Origin: Pseudomonas palmensis
Lineage (GTDB): Bacteria > Pseudomonadota > Gammaproteobacteria > Pseudomonadales > Pseudomonadaceae
Length of the DNA stretch: 64,000 nt
Direction of reading: 5' to 3'
NCBI RefSeq assembly: GCF_017848315.1
Contig: NZ_JAFKEC010000005.1
Location: 62,001-126,000, forward strand
The notes beneath the pieces were generated by a model, which was given only the letters and a program-made list of their open reading frames with translations, made no database searches and was not told the origin of the DNA. This document shows positions 56,039 to 64,000 of the stretch, in pieces. Position 1 is the first letter of the stretch. Every line of letters starts with the position of its first letter. A program made the position numbers and the translations under genes.

Positions 56039-57724
56039 ATGAACACTGACAACAACGGGCTGCGCACGGGCGGGCAGGTGCTGGTCGATGCCTTGCGCAT
56101 CAATGGCGTGGAACGCGCGTTCTGCGTGCCCGGCGAGAGCTACCTGGCGGTGCTTGATGCCTTGCACGATGCCAGGGACGACATCGAGCTGATCGTGTGC
56201 CGCCAGGAGGGCGGCGCCGCCTACATGGCCGAAGCCTACGGCAAGCTCACCGGCAAGCCGGGTATCTGCTTCGTCACCCGCGGGCCGGGGGCGACCAATG
56301 CCTCGGTCGGCGTGCACACCGCCTTCCAGGACTCCACGCCGATGATCCTGTTCATCGGCCAGGTGGCCCGCGACCAGGTGGAGCGCGAAGCCTTCCAGGA
56401 GATCGACTACCGCCGCATGTTCGGCCAGATGGCCAAGTGGGTGGTGGAGGTCGACGATGCCGCGCGCCTGCCCGAGCTGCTCAGCCAGGCGTTCCACCGC
56501 GCCACCAACGGCCGCCCCGGCCCGGTGGTGGTGGCCCTGCCCGAAGACATGCTGACGGATCGGGTGGCAGTGGCCGATGCCGGCCCGGCCCGGCGGATCG
56601 AAGCGGCGGCGGCATCTGCCGACCTGCAGCGCCTGCAGGCTCTGCTGAGCGAGGCACAGCGCCCGTTGGTGGTGCTGGGCGGTGGCGGCTGGACCGCCGC
56701 GGCGGTGGCCGATGCGCGGCGCTTCATCCAGGCCCAGAACCTGCCTGTGGCGGCTTCGTTCCGCTGCCAGGACCTGTTCGACAACACCTTGCCCCAGTAC
56801 GCCGGCGACCTGGGCCTTGCCGCCGGCCCCGAGCTGGTGGAGGCGGTGAAAAGCAGTGACCTGCTGCTGGTGATCGGTGCACGCCTGGGCGAGATGAGCA
56901 CCGGCGGCTATGCCCTGGTGGACATTCCGGTGCCCAGGCAGGCGCTGGTGCACATTCACCCCGGCATCGAGGAACTGGGCCGGGTGTACCAGCCGACCCT
57001 GGCGATCAACGCCGGCATGCCGACCATCGCCGCGCAACTGGCGGCGCTGGCGCCGGTCAAGCCGCAGGCATTCGCCGAGTGGGTACAGCGCCTGAACAGC
57101 GGCTACCGGGCCAACTTCGAATGCCCGCGTTCGCCCGGCGCGGTGCAGATGAGCGAGGTGATCGCCTGGCTCAACCAGCACCTGGCCGCCGACAGCATCA
57201 TCACCTGCGGTGCCGGCAACTACACCGGCTGGGTGCACCGCGGCTACCAGCACCAGGCGTTTCGCACCTTGCTGGGGCCCACCAACGGCTCGATGGGCTA
57301 TGGCGTGCCGGCGGCGATTGCGGCCAAGCTCACCGCGCCGCAGCGCAGCGTGGTGGCGTTCGCCGGTGATGGCTGCTTTCTGATGAACGGCCAGGAGCTG
57401 GCCACTGCCGCGCACTATGACGCCCGGGTCATCGTGGTGGTGGTGAACAACGGCATGTACGGCACCATCCGCATGCACCAGGAGCGCAGCTACCCGGGGC
57501 GGGTGTCGGGTACCGACCTGCACAACCCCGACTTCGCCGCGCTGGCACGGGCCTATGGCCTGCATGCCGAAACGGTGAGCGCCACCGAGCAGTTCGCGGG
57601 TGCGTTCGAGCGTTGCGAGGCGTCGGGCAAGCCGGCGCTGATCGAGGTGCAGATCGACCCCGAGGCGCTGACCCCGCGCATGACCCTCAGCCAGATCCGC
57701 GAAAAGGCCCTGGCGTCGCGTTGA
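56039..57724 (+). CDS. TPP-dependent 2-oxoacid decarboxylase/carboligase (acetolactate-synthase-like)
   Basis: This is a protein of about 561 residues with the three-domain TPP architecture. It has the N-terminal FCVPGESYLAVLDAL and catalytic Glu in VCRQEGGAAYMAEAYG, the middle nucleotide-like domain (190-330), and the PP domain with FAGDGCFLMNGQELATAAHY...VNNGMYGTI. No regulatory small-subunit gene is nearby and the valine-synthesis context is absent. A catabolic role such as decarboxylating a 2-oxo acid to an aldehyde is therefore likelier than branched-chain synthesis. GGAGA lies eight bases before ATG 56039; an earlier ATG (56024) overlaps that site. Confidence 0.9.
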   Translation: MNTDNNGLRTGGQVLVDALRINGVERAFCVPGESYLAVLDALHDARDDIELIVCRQEGGAAYMAEAYGKLTGKPGICFVTRGPGATNASVGVHTAFQDSTPMILFIGQVARDQVEREAFQEIDYRRMFGQMAKWVVEVDDAARLPELLSQAFHRATNGRPGPVVVALPEDMLTDRVAVADAGPARRIEAAAASADLQRLQALLSEAQRPLVVLGGGGWTAAAVADARRFIQAQNLPVAASFRCQDLFDNTLPQYAGDLGLAAGPELVEAVKSSDLLLVIGARLGEMSTGGYALVDIPVPRQALVHIHPGIEELGRVYQPTLAINAGMPTIAAQLAALAPVKPQAFAEWVQRLNSGYRANFECPRSPGAVQMSEVIAWLNQHLAADSIITCGAGNYTGWVHRGYQHQAFRTLLGPTNGSMGYGVPAAIAAKLTAPQRSVVAFAGDGCFLMNGQELATAAHYDARVIVVVVNNGMYGTIRMHQERSYPGRVSGTDLHNPDFAALARAYGLHAETVSATEQFAGAFERCEASGKPALIEVQIDPEALTPRMTLSQIREKALASR

Positions 57725-57789
57725 CCCTCCAGGCGGGGGCAGGGTCTGCCTCCCGCCGTTTCCCCCTATTCCCCTGCGAGCCCATCAGC

Positions 57790-59241
57790 ATGAACCTTGC
57801 CGATCCTGATCTGCTGCGTGAACGTTGCTATATCGATGGAACCTGGGTGGGCGCCGACAGCGCCCGCAGCATTGACGTGACCAACCCGGCCACCGGCCAG
57901 CGCCTGGGTGGCGTGCCGCGCATGGGCGCCGACGAAACCCGCCGCGCCGTGCTCGCCGCCCAGGCGGCGCTGCCGGCCTGGCGCGCCCTCACCGCCAAGG
58001 AACGCGCAAGCCGCTTGCAGGCGTGGTTTCGCGAAATTCTCCTGCACCAGGAAGACCTGGCGCGCATCATGACGGCCGAGCAGGGCAAGCCCCTGGCCGA
58101 GGCCCGTGGCGAGATCGCCTTCGCCGCAGCCTATGTGGAGTTCTATGCCGAGGAGGGCAAGCGCCTGTATGGCGACGTGATCCCCTCGCCGCAGGCCGAC
58201 CGACGCCTGCTGGTGACCAAGGAGCCGATTGGCGTGTGCGCGGCGATTACGCCGTGGAACTTCCCGGCGGCGATGATCACGCGCAAGGCCGCCCCGGCCC
58301 TGGCGGCCGGCTGCACGCTGGTGCTCAAGCCCGCCTCGCAGACCCCGTTCAGCGCCCTTGCGCTGTGCGTGCTGGCCGAACGCGCGGGCATACCGCGTGG
58401 CGTGCTCAACGTGGTGACCGGCGACTCGGCCGCCATCGGTGGCGAACTGACCGCCAACCCGGTGGTGCGCAAGCTGTCGTTCACCGGCTCCACGCCCATC
58501 GGCATCCAGTTGCTGCAGCAGAGCGCGGCCACGGTGAAGAAGGTGACCCTGGAGCTGGGCGGCAACGCGCCCTTCATCGTGTTCGACGACGCGGACCTTG
58601 AGGCGGCGGTGGAGGGCGCACTGGTGGCCAAGTTCCGCAACAGCGGGCAGACCTGCGTGTGCGCCAATCGCTTCTACATCCAGGACGGCATCTACGAGCG
58701 CTTTGTCGAGCGTTTTGCCCAGCGGGTCGGCGAGCTGGTGGTGGGCGAGGGCAGCCAGGCCGGCACCACCGTCGGCCCGCTGATCGATGCCAAGGCCGTG
58801 GCCGGGGTCGAGGCGATGGTGAGCGACGCACTGGAGGGCGGTGCGCGACTGGTCGCCGGTGGCCGGCGCCACCCCCTTGGCGAGGCGTTCTACCAGCCCA
58901 CCGTGCTGGCCGAGGTGACACCGGACATGCGCGTGGCCCGCGAGGAGATTTTCGGGCCGGTGGCGCCGCTGTTTCGCTTTCACAGCGAAGAACAGGTCAT
59001 CGCCCAGGCCAATGCCACCGAGTTCGGCCTGGCCTGCTACCTGTATGCACGGGATGTGGGGCGGATCTGGCGGGTCTCGGAGGCCCTGGAGTACGGCATG
59101 GTCGGCGTCAATGTCGGCGTGCTGGCCACCGAGGTCGCACCGTTTGGCGGTGTGAAGTCATCGGGGCTGGGGCGCGAAGGCTCGCGCTACGGGATCGAGG
59201 ATTACCTCGAGATCAAGTACGTGTGCCTGGGCCTGGGCTGA
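57790..59241 (+). CDS. NAD(P)-dependent succinate-semialdehyde dehydrogenase family protein
   Basis: This is a 483-residue aldehyde dehydrogenase of GabD type. It has PWNFPAAMITRKAAPALAAG, FTGSTPIGIQLLQ, catalytic Glu in LELGGNAPFIVFDDADL, catalytic Cys in NSGQTCVCANRFYIQ, and the C-terminal PFGGVKSSGLGREGS typical of SSADH. It oxidises an omega-oxo acid such as succinate semialdehyde to the diacid. It is last gene of the hyu operon, 65 bp after the TPP enzyme, and converges with the FadR-type gene. It could oxidise the aldehyde produced by the TPP enzyme. Confidence 0.94.
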   Translation: MNLADPDLLRERCYIDGTWVGADSARSIDVTNPATGQRLGGVPRMGADETRRAVLAAQAALPAWRALTAKERASRLQAWFREILLHQEDLARIMTAEQGKPLAEARGEIAFAAAYVEFYAEEGKRLYGDVIPSPQADRRLLVTKEPIGVCAAITPWNFPAAMITRKAAPALAAGCTLVLKPASQTPFSALALCVLAERAGIPRGVLNVVTGDSAAIGGELTANPVVRKLSFTGSTPIGIQLLQQSAATVKKVTLELGGNAPFIVFDDADLEAAVEGALVAKFRNSGQTCVCANRFYIQDGIYERFVERFAQRVGELVVGEGSQAGTTVGPLIDAKAVAGVEAMVSDALEGGARLVAGGRRHPLGEAFYQPTVLAEVTPDMRVAREEIFGPVAPLFRFHSEEQVIAQANATEFGLACYLYARDVGRIWRVSEALEYGMVGVNVGVLATEVAPFGGVKSSGLGREGSRYGIEDYLEIKYVCLGLG

Positions 59242-59268
59242 CCCGCCAGGGCAGGGCGACAGCGCCGC

Positions 59269-59994
59269 TCAGTCGCCGCTGTCGACCAGGCGCTGGTAAC
59301 GCGACAGGCTTTCTTCCAGGTGCTTGCGCACCGCCGAACGGGCGGCGTTGACGTCGCCCATGCTGATGGCCGAGAGAATCGCGCCGTGTTCGCGGCCGAT
59401 CTTCTTGATGTGCGCCAGGCGGTTCTTGCCGGTGGACTGGCCGTGCTTGAGGTTGAGGTCGAAGATGATGTCCGGGCCCAGGGCTTCGAGCAGCTGCGGG
59501 AAGTGCGGGTTGTTGGTGGCGCGGGCAATCGCCAGGTGGAACTCGAAGTCGGCACGGGCCTCTTCCTCGAGGTTGGAGCCATCCAGCGCGTTGAAGCGGT
59601 CGAAGGCCTCGGTGATCTGCGCCACGCTGGTGGGGCTGCGGCGCTCGGCGGCACGCGCGACCGACTCGGTCTCGATGCCCAGGCGCAGTTCCAGCACGTG
59701 GGCGGCGGCGCGCACGTCATCGACTGCGGTGCTCAGGGCAAAGCCCAGGCGCTTGACGTCCTGCTCGACCACGAATACGCCTACACCCTGGCGGGCGATC
59801 AGCCGACCGCCCAGACGCAACGAGGCCACGGCCTCGCGAATCACAGGGCGGCTGACGCCGAATTCCTTGCACAGCTCCTGTTCGGACGGAAGCTTCTGCC
59901 CCGGCCCGTATGTGCCATTGTCGATCCGGTTGGACAGCTCGTGGATCACTGTCTCCGCCAGATTGGCCCTGCGCGTTCCAAACGACGCATTCAT
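59269..59994 (-). CDS. FadR-subfamily GntR transcriptional regulator
   Basis: This is a protein of about 241 residues. The N-terminal winged helix has ETVIHELSNRIDNGTYGPGQKLPSE, LCKEFGVSRPVIREAVASL and RLIARQGVGVFV. The C-terminal FCD ligand domain (about 85-230) has metal-binding-like His residues (DFEFHLAIARATNN, GREHGAILSAI, HLEESLSRY). FadR-type repressors sense organic acids. It faces away from the ABC importer, with a 363-bp gap containing the repeat ATGTT-ATCA-AACAT. It may add a second level of control to the importer. Confidence 0.93.
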   Translation of the reverse strand: MNASFGTRRANLAETVIHELSNRIDNGTYGPGQKLPSEQELCKEFGVSRPVIREAVASLRLGGRLIARQGVGVFVVEQDVKRLGFALSTAVDDVRAAAHVLELRLGIETESVARAAERRSPTSVAQITEAFDRFNALDGSNLEEEARADFEFHLAIARATNNPHFPQLLEALGPDIIFDLNLKHGQSTGKNRLAHIKKIGREHGAILSAISMGDVNAARSAVRKHLEESLSRYQRLVDSGD

Positions 59995-60133
59995 AGTTGT
60001 GTAGCTCCTGAAACTGATGTGCTCATCACGATGGATTGAATGGTTGAACAGGTTGGCGCATCCGTCAAACGCGATCTGCGTCGATTTCACCCGACCCGCT
60101 AAAAACCCGAAGTAGCGGCGAAAATGTAGCCAT

Positions 60134-60147
60134 ATGTTATCAAACAT
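60134..60147. promoter_or_regulatory. Inverted repeat ATGTT-ATCA-AACAT, candidate FadR-type operator
   Basis: This is a perfect 5-bp inverted repeat with a 4-bp spacer, 140 bp upstream of the FadR-type gene start. GntR/FadR sites are short palindromes of this size, so autoregulation or control of the importer is possible. Confidence 0.4.
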
Positions 60148-60265
60148 CTGACTTGTTATGGTGCAAGCGCCTGATTCTACTGCAATCCCATGCCTCGTTA
60201 AGGTGCATGGATCAAGGCGTGCGTGGCTTTTGTCAGCATTTTCATTTTCCTCAAGCATACACCCA

Positions 60266-60296
60266 TTGACAGTTGCCTGCTGACTGTTATCTTACA
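60266..60296 (+). promoter_or_regulatory. Importer promoter with degenerate operator copy 3
   Basis: TTGACA (60266-60271) and TATCTT (60288-60293) form a sigma-70-like pair. CTTACA (60291-60296) matches the right half of the cluster operator at nearly the same distance from the -35 (20 versus 21 bp). The left half reads TGCCTG instead of TGTAAG, so binding would be weaker. On the other strand TGTAAGATAACA matches the left-half core with one change. Confidence 0.5.
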
Positions 60297-60357
60297 AGTG
60301 CGCCGGCGAGGTTGGCCAGGCGTGTGCAGTTCGTCCAATGATTACTGGGAGCTGAGA

Positions 60358-61506
60358 ATGAATAAGAACAACCGGGGTTTGACCGCCCTTGCTGCACTGA
60401 TGGCAACACTGATAGGGGCTGGCACGGCGAACGCGGCGGACACCCAGCTGGTACGGATCGGCTTTGCCGGCCCGCTGACCGGGCCCTCTGCGCACCAGGG
60501 GCTGGATGTGGAACATGGCGTGAGCATCGCCATCGAAGAGGCCAACCAGCAGCAGTTGAAGCTGGGCGACAAGGTGGCCCAGTTCAAACTGGTGTCCGAG
60601 GACGATGTGGCCGACCCGCGTACCGGTACCGCCGTGGCGCAACGCCTGGTGGATTCGAAGGTGGCGGTGGTGATCGGGCATTACAACTCGGGCACCAGCA
60701 TCCCGACCTCGAAGATCTACGCCGATGCCGGCATCCCGCAGATCTCGCCGTCGGCGACCAACCCGGCGCTGACCCGCCAGGGCATCAAGACCGTGTTTCG
60801 CGTGGTCAACGACGACGCCACCCTCGGCCGCTATGCCGGCAACTACCTGGTCAAGACCCTGCAGGCCCAGCGCATCGCGATCTTCGACGACCGCACCGCC
60901 TACGGCCAGGGCCTGGCCGACGAAGTGACCAAGGCGGTCAAGGCCGCCGGTGGCAACGTGGTGGTACGCGAATACACCAACGACAAGTCCACCGACTTCA
61001 ATGCCATCCTCACCACCGCCAAGTCGCAGAAGGTCGATGCGGTGTTCTTCGCCGCCCTCGACTACCAGGCCGCCCCCATGGCCAAGCAGATGAAGAACCT
61101 GGGCCTGAAGGCCAGGTTCATGAACATCGGCAACCTGCCCAACGACGAGTTCAAGAAGATGGCCGGCAGCGCCGCCGAGGGCGTGTACGCCTGGAACTAC
61201 GGCACCCCGTTGCTGGAGATGCCCAAGGGCGCGGCGTTCGAGCAGAAGCTCAAGGCCAAGTTCGGCACGGGCGTGGTGCAGTCCTCGCCGGCGGCGTACG
61301 ACGCCACCTGGGCGGCGATCACCGCCATGGTCAAGGCGCAGTCGGCCGACCCTGCCGTGTACCTGCCGGTACTCAAGAGCGAAAGCTACGAGGGCGTCAC
61401 CGGCACCATCGCATTCGATGAATTCGGCAACCTGAAAAGCCCGGCCGCCACGGTGTTCCAGTTTGCCGACGGCGGCTGGAAAACCCTCTCGGTCGAGCGC
61501 GACTGA
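60358..61506 (+). CDS. Branched-chain amino acid-type ABC transporter substrate-binding protein
   Basis: This is a periplasmic protein of about 382 residues. The signal peptide MNKNNRGLTALAALMATLIGAGTANAA is followed by the LivJ-type fold: VRIGFAGPLTGPSAHQGLD, ARAL-like IEEANQQQLKLG, GHYNSGTSIPTSKIYADAGIP (ligand amino-acid contact loop) and IFDDRTAYGQGLADEV. The family carries branched-chain amino acids, and many members carry other amides, aromatic acids or nitrogenous compounds. Given the neighbouring catabolic genes, the ligand may be the pathway substrate. GGGAG lies six bases before the ATG. Confidence 0.94.
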   Translation: MNKNNRGLTALAALMATLIGAGTANAADTQLVRIGFAGPLTGPSAHQGLDVEHGVSIAIEEANQQQLKLGDKVAQFKLVSEDDVADPRTGTAVAQRLVDSKVAVVIGHYNSGTSIPTSKIYADAGIPQISPSATNPALTRQGIKTVFRVVNDDATLGRYAGNYLVKTLQAQRIAIFDDRTAYGQGLADEVTKAVKAAGGNVVVREYTNDKSTDFNAILTTAKSQKVDAVFFAALDYQAAPMAKQMKNLGLKARFMNIGNLPNDEFKKMAGSAAEGVYAWNYGTPLLEMPKGAAFEQKLKAKFGTGVVQSSPAAYDATWAAITAMVKAQSADPAVYLPVLKSESYEGVTGTIAFDEFGNLKSPAATVFQFADGGWKTLSVERD

Positions 61507-61649
61507 GCCGTTGCTCTACCTCGAATAACAAGCGGGCCGCCCGGCTCGCAACAATAAGAAGCGTTCATTTCTGACCTGCCAGGCATGCCGCCGCGTCGCT
61601 GTTGCCAGCGCACGCGGTGAGCGACAACGCAGTTTTGAGGATTCAGCTC

Positions 61650-62588
61650 GTGGAAGGCAATTTCGATATCTTGTTGCAGCAGGTCCTCAACGGCCTGGTG
61701 CTGGGCAGCATCTATGCCCTGGTAGCCCTGGGCTACACCATGGTCTACGGCATCATCGGCCTGATCAACTTCGCCCACGGCGAGGTGGTGATGGTGGGCG
61801 CCATGGTGACCATCTCGGTGCTGAGCATGCTCGCGGGCATGGGCTTTGCGCCCGGCATCCTGACCCTGCTGCTGGCGATCATGGTGGCGGCGGCGGTGTG
61901 CATGCTGATGGCCCAGGGCATGGAGAAGTTCGCCTACCGGCCCTTGCGCAAGGCCCCGCGCCTGACCCCGCTGATCCTCGCGATCGGCATCTCGATCGCC
62001 TTGCAGAACCTGGCGATGATGATCTGGGGGCGTGGCTACAAGACCTTCCCCGAAGTGGTCGAAACCCGCCCGATCGAGGTGTTCGGCGCCACCGTCACCA
62101 ACGTGCAGATGAGCATCATGATCATCTCGGTGGTGATCATGCTGGGGCTGTGGCTGCTGGTCGACAAGACCCGCCTGGGCAAGGCCATGCGCGCCACCGC
62201 GCAGAACCAGGAAGTGGCCGGGCTGATGGGCATCAACATCAACCGGGTGATTTCCGCGACCTTCCTGATCGGTGCCGGGCTTGGCGCCATCGCCGGGGTG
62301 ATGCGCGCGGTCAACTACGGCCAGGCCGACGCCTACATGGGCCTGCTGCTGGGGCTCAAGGCCTTCTCGGCGGCGGTGCTGGGCGGCATCGGCAACCTGT
62401 TCGGGGCCATGGCCGGCGGGCTGCTGCTGGGCCTGATCGAGTCGCTGGCCGCCGGCTACACCGGCCACCTCACCGGGGGCTTCCTGGGCGCCAACTACCA
62501 GGACATCTTCGCGTTCGCCGTGCTCATTCTGGTGCTGCTGTTCCGACCCAACGGCCTGATGGGCGAACGCCAGGCCGACCGGGCCTAG
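61650..62588 (+). CDS. Branched-chain amino acid-type ABC permease, LivH family
   Basis: This is an inner-membrane permease of about 312 residues with eight or so helices. It has LLQQVLNGLVLGSIYALVALG and MVYGIIGLINFAHGEVVMVGA, the LivH signature, and YKALGL-like ENVEGRIG-type cytoplasmic contacts such as QNQEVAGLMGININRVIS. I chose the GTG at 61650 (TGAGGA eight bases upstream), which starts directly before the conserved helix; an upstream start would add 16 residues. The gap of 143 bp from the binding-protein gene holds no gene. LivM follows 12 bp later. Confidence 0.92.
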   Translation: MEGNFDILLQQVLNGLVLGSIYALVALGYTMVYGIIGLINFAHGEVVMVGAMVTISVLSMLAGMGFAPGILTLLLAIMVAAAVCMLMAQGMEKFAYRPLRKAPRLTPLILAIGISIALQNLAMMIWGRGYKTFPEVVETRPIEVFGATVTNVQMSIMIISVVIMLGLWLLVDKTRLGKAMRATAQNQEVAGLMGININRVISATFLIGAGLGAIAGVMRAVNYGQADAYMGLLLGLKAFSAAVLGGIGNLFGAMAGGLLLGLIESLAAGYTGHLTGGFLGANYQDIFAFAVLILVLLFRPNGLMGERQADRA

Positions 62589-62600
62589 GAGGCAACGCAC

Positions 62601-63838
<1,238 letters not shown>

Positions 63839-63842
<4 letters not shown>

Positions 63843-64000
63843 GCGACGTATTACTGGAGCTGCGTTCGGTCAGCAAGTTCTTTGGCGGCCTGCAGGCCCT
63901 GCACGGCATCGACCTGTCGATCCGGCGCGGCGAGATCCGCGGCCTGCTGGGCCCCAACGGCGCGGGCAAGACCACCCTGTTCAACGTGCTTACCGGGCTG
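63839..64000 (+). CDS. Branched-chain amino acid-type ABC ATPase, LivG family (3' truncated by window edge)
   Basis: Only the first 54 residues are present: the strand [21 protein letters not shown] and the Walker A motif [19 protein letters not shown], typical of LivG. It overlaps livM by four bases. A LivF gene is expected beyond the edge, completing the five-part importer. Confidence 0.93.

Larger units (their letters stand above)
59995..60357. other. 363-bp intergenic region between FadR-type and importer genes
   Basis: No gene is visible. It holds the inverted repeat at 60134-60147 near the regulator, AT-rich stretches, and a promoter at 60266-60293 (TTGACA, 16-bp gap, TATCTT) overlapping a degenerate copy of the cluster operator. 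The rest (60000-60130, 60150-60260) shows nothing I can name. Confidence 0.6.

Noticed and set aside
56039..57724. Biosynthetic acetolactate synthase large subunit (ilvB/ilvI)
   Set aside because: No small regulatory subunit or other branched-chain biosynthesis gene is adjacent, and the operon is clearly catabolic.

Overview
The window is GC-rich (roughly 65%) gammaproteobacterial DNA that reads as a Pseudomonas chromosome, most likely of the P. putida group. The evidence is the block metH / cti (fatty acid cis-trans isomerase) / acyltransferase / nfuA, a MexEF-OprN type efflux operon, a DUF2790 protein, Pseudomonas-style REP hairpins (GCCGGCxxxGCCGGCTCCTAC type), and the many one-component regulators each set beside a small catabolic operon. 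I see no plasmid, prophage, IS element or CRISPR array. Both window edges cut genes: a CheB-type methylesterase on the left and a LivG-type ATPase on the right.

1-11 kb: a CheB / REC-histidine kinase / response regulator signalling group; a thiolase - 3-hydroxyacyl-CoA dehydrogenase - TetR operon diverging from an AraC-type regulator; a LysR gene diverging from a periplasmic ankyrin protein, CMP/dCMP-type deaminase and CynX-like MFS transporter; a small DUF2790 protein; and an aldo/keto reductase diverging from a TetR gene. 11-19.5 kb: DUF2970, metH, cti, acyltransferase and nfuA, a housekeeping and membrane-stress block. 19.6-25.5 kb: the three-gene mexEF-oprN efflux operon on the minus strand, with a clear terminator and a MexT-like upstream site but no adjacent mexT.

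25.6-37.4 kb: a sugar-acid catabolic island. An L-fuconate dehydratase-type enolase and an MFS transporter lie on the minus strand. Two related LysR regulators, then a UxaA/GarD-type hydro-lyase, an alpha-ketoglutaric semialdehyde dehydrogenase, an Ldh2/YiaK-type dehydrogenase, an FAH-fold enzyme and a second MFS transporter lie on the plus strand. A non-phosphorylative route to alpha-ketoglutarate is the most economical reading. 37.6-43.8 kb: a group that looks like general-stress functions (basic Rho-N-like protein, zinc alcohol dehydrogenase, DUF3618 protein, two small membrane proteins, hemerythrin, pyruvate-oxidase-like TPP enzyme). 44-47 kb: a GlxA-type AraC regulator, tRNA-Gln(TTG), DUF3422 and a TetR regulator.

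47.2-64 kb: the most unusual region. It is a long catabolic cluster: two SDRs, hydantoinase/oxoprolinase subunits A and B, an aminotransferase, a uronate-dehydrogenase-like SDR, an FAD-dependent amine/amino-acid oxidase, a TPP-dependent decarboxylase/carboligase, a succinate-semialdehyde-type dehydrogenase, a FadR-type regulator, and a branched-chain-type ABC importer (binding protein, two permeases, first ATPase cut by the edge). Two near-identical 23-bp operators (TGTAAGACAACA-N5-CTTAC), each just downstream of a TTGACC -35 box, sit before the first SDR and before hyuA. A degenerate copy in the same register sits before the importer. This suggests one TetR-controlled regulon for uptake, ring opening, amine removal, decarboxylation and aldehyde oxidation of an as yet unidentified nitrogenous compound.
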